Assembly: GCA_030762895.1 (NCBI GenBank)
Contig: JAUPTC010000113.1
Coordinates: 1-64,000 of the forward strand
Direction: 5' to 3'
Origin: Sophora flavescens
Taxonomy: Eukaryota > Streptophyta > Magnoliopsida > Fabales > Fabaceae
DNA length: 64,000 bases
Part shown: positions 63,521 through 64,000 of the stretch, piece after piece
Position numbering within the stretch: the first letter of the stretch is position 1
Layout: the number at the start of each line of letters is the position of its first letter
Made by a program: the position numbers and the translations under genes
Notes under the pieces: model-generated
The model's input: only the letters and a program-made list of their open reading frames with translations
What the model was told of the DNA's origin: nothing
Database searches by the model: none

Positions 63521-63613
63521 GATAGGTGGTAGGAAGAAGAATTTTTTTTTTTGGAAAAAAATACGAAGAACAAGATCAAAAGTCACTCTAGGAAGGATGG
63601 CTTTGATACCAAA

Positions 63614-64000
63614 TGATATGATCCTAACAAGGGTCATGTAAATTTTCGGATCTATCCTTGAGTGACAACAAAAATTATAGAAGAGGAAGAAATAGGAAAA
63701 TGGATGAAGGTAAGGAATGGTAGGTAGGTGCCACAAATCCAAGGGGATTTGATAAGCCAAGGTGAGGTTCGCCACAAGAATCTTGGATTCTTGATAAGAA
63801 CAAAGGGTTGGCTCAATGAAGAACCCAAGAGAGAAAACACTCTCACAATTGGAATCAATCCAAAATGAACTCAAAGTTCGGGGCCCCCGCCTCATAAGAT
63901 TCCATTATTCTATAACCCCCTAACAACTATACCACTAATTGGTGTAATGACCCATTAGGTGACTCTTTAAACATAACTCTCCAATAATTGGAGTTATTAC
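63614..64000 (-). repeat. A' element 5' LTR, partial
   Basis: Matches 62,183-62,560 but has an extra 12-base GC-rich insert (cggggcccccgc region at 63,879-63,890), and GGCGCC is mutated to GGTGCC. Confidence 0.85.

Larger units (their letters stand above)
62183..64000 (-). mobile_element. A' element, non-autonomous, running off the window
   Basis: 3' LTR 62,183-62,908, internal 62,909-63,613, 5' LTR from 63,614 to beyond 64,000. Same LTR ends as A, but U3 differs (shared with 55,270-55,827) and the internal region is only 705 bp and lacks the protease remnant. Purine tract complement ttccctccctctt at 62,909 and primer site complement at about 63,598-63,613. Confidence 0.85.

Overview
This looks like a repeat-dominated, heterochromatin-like stretch of a flowering-plant nuclear genome. 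I see no host gene, tRNA, rRNA or prokaryotic-type operon. The plant assignment rests on Ty3/gypsy gag-pol genes of the plant chromovirus type (CRM/Reina-like is my inference; no chromodomain is visible), a Ty1/copia gag with UBN2-type and CCHC regions, tRNA-Met-type primer sites (TGGTATC...), and a satellite of about 240 bp. A eudicot, perhaps a legume, is plausible but cannot be settled from the sequence.

Layout. (1) Positions 1-15,000 form the left arm of a very large imperfect inverted repeat: LTR of element D, a non-autonomous element A, a 28-unit satellite array, a copia fragment, more satellite, and a 31-bp repeat that runs into a 500-N gap (15,001-15,500). (2) 15,501-22,580 is the spacer: a tandem A element, non-autonomous element E, one diverged satellite unit, about 620 bp of unassigned sequence, and the 31-bp array. 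(3) 22,580-39,402 is the right arm, in reverse order and orientation. It carries an A element with TSD GATAT and a solo LTR with TSD GGCAA, both absent from the left arm. (4) 38,732-54,976 is a full-length but decayed gypsy element D (TSD GGTTC). It is split by three later insertions: solo LTR H1 (TSD AAGGG), a nearly intact gypsy element B (TSD AAAGT) and a deleted LTR-LTR element C (TSD TAGGG). (5) 54,977-59,543 is a string of LTR fragments, a solo LTR and a 116-bp repeat array. (6) 59,544-64,000 holds a non-autonomous element F interrupted by an A-like element that leaves the window.

How the parts relate. Autonomous gag-pol elements (B; once D) could supply the missing proteins in trans to the deletion derivatives A, E and F. 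These keep LTRs, primer site, polypurine tract and short gag/protease/linker remnants. Two features unite the gypsy families. Their LTRs all carry a chain of hairpins just downstream of a TATA-like box, and the stem sequences change in a compensated way between families. In most families the polyprotein tail (G-L-G-G-P-M-T-R-A-R motif) is encoded inside the LTR itself. The hairpin chain is the best candidate here for an undescribed RNA element.

Limits: boundaries were set by eye from terminal motifs and TSDs. Satellite edges and inverted-repeat inner ends are approximate.
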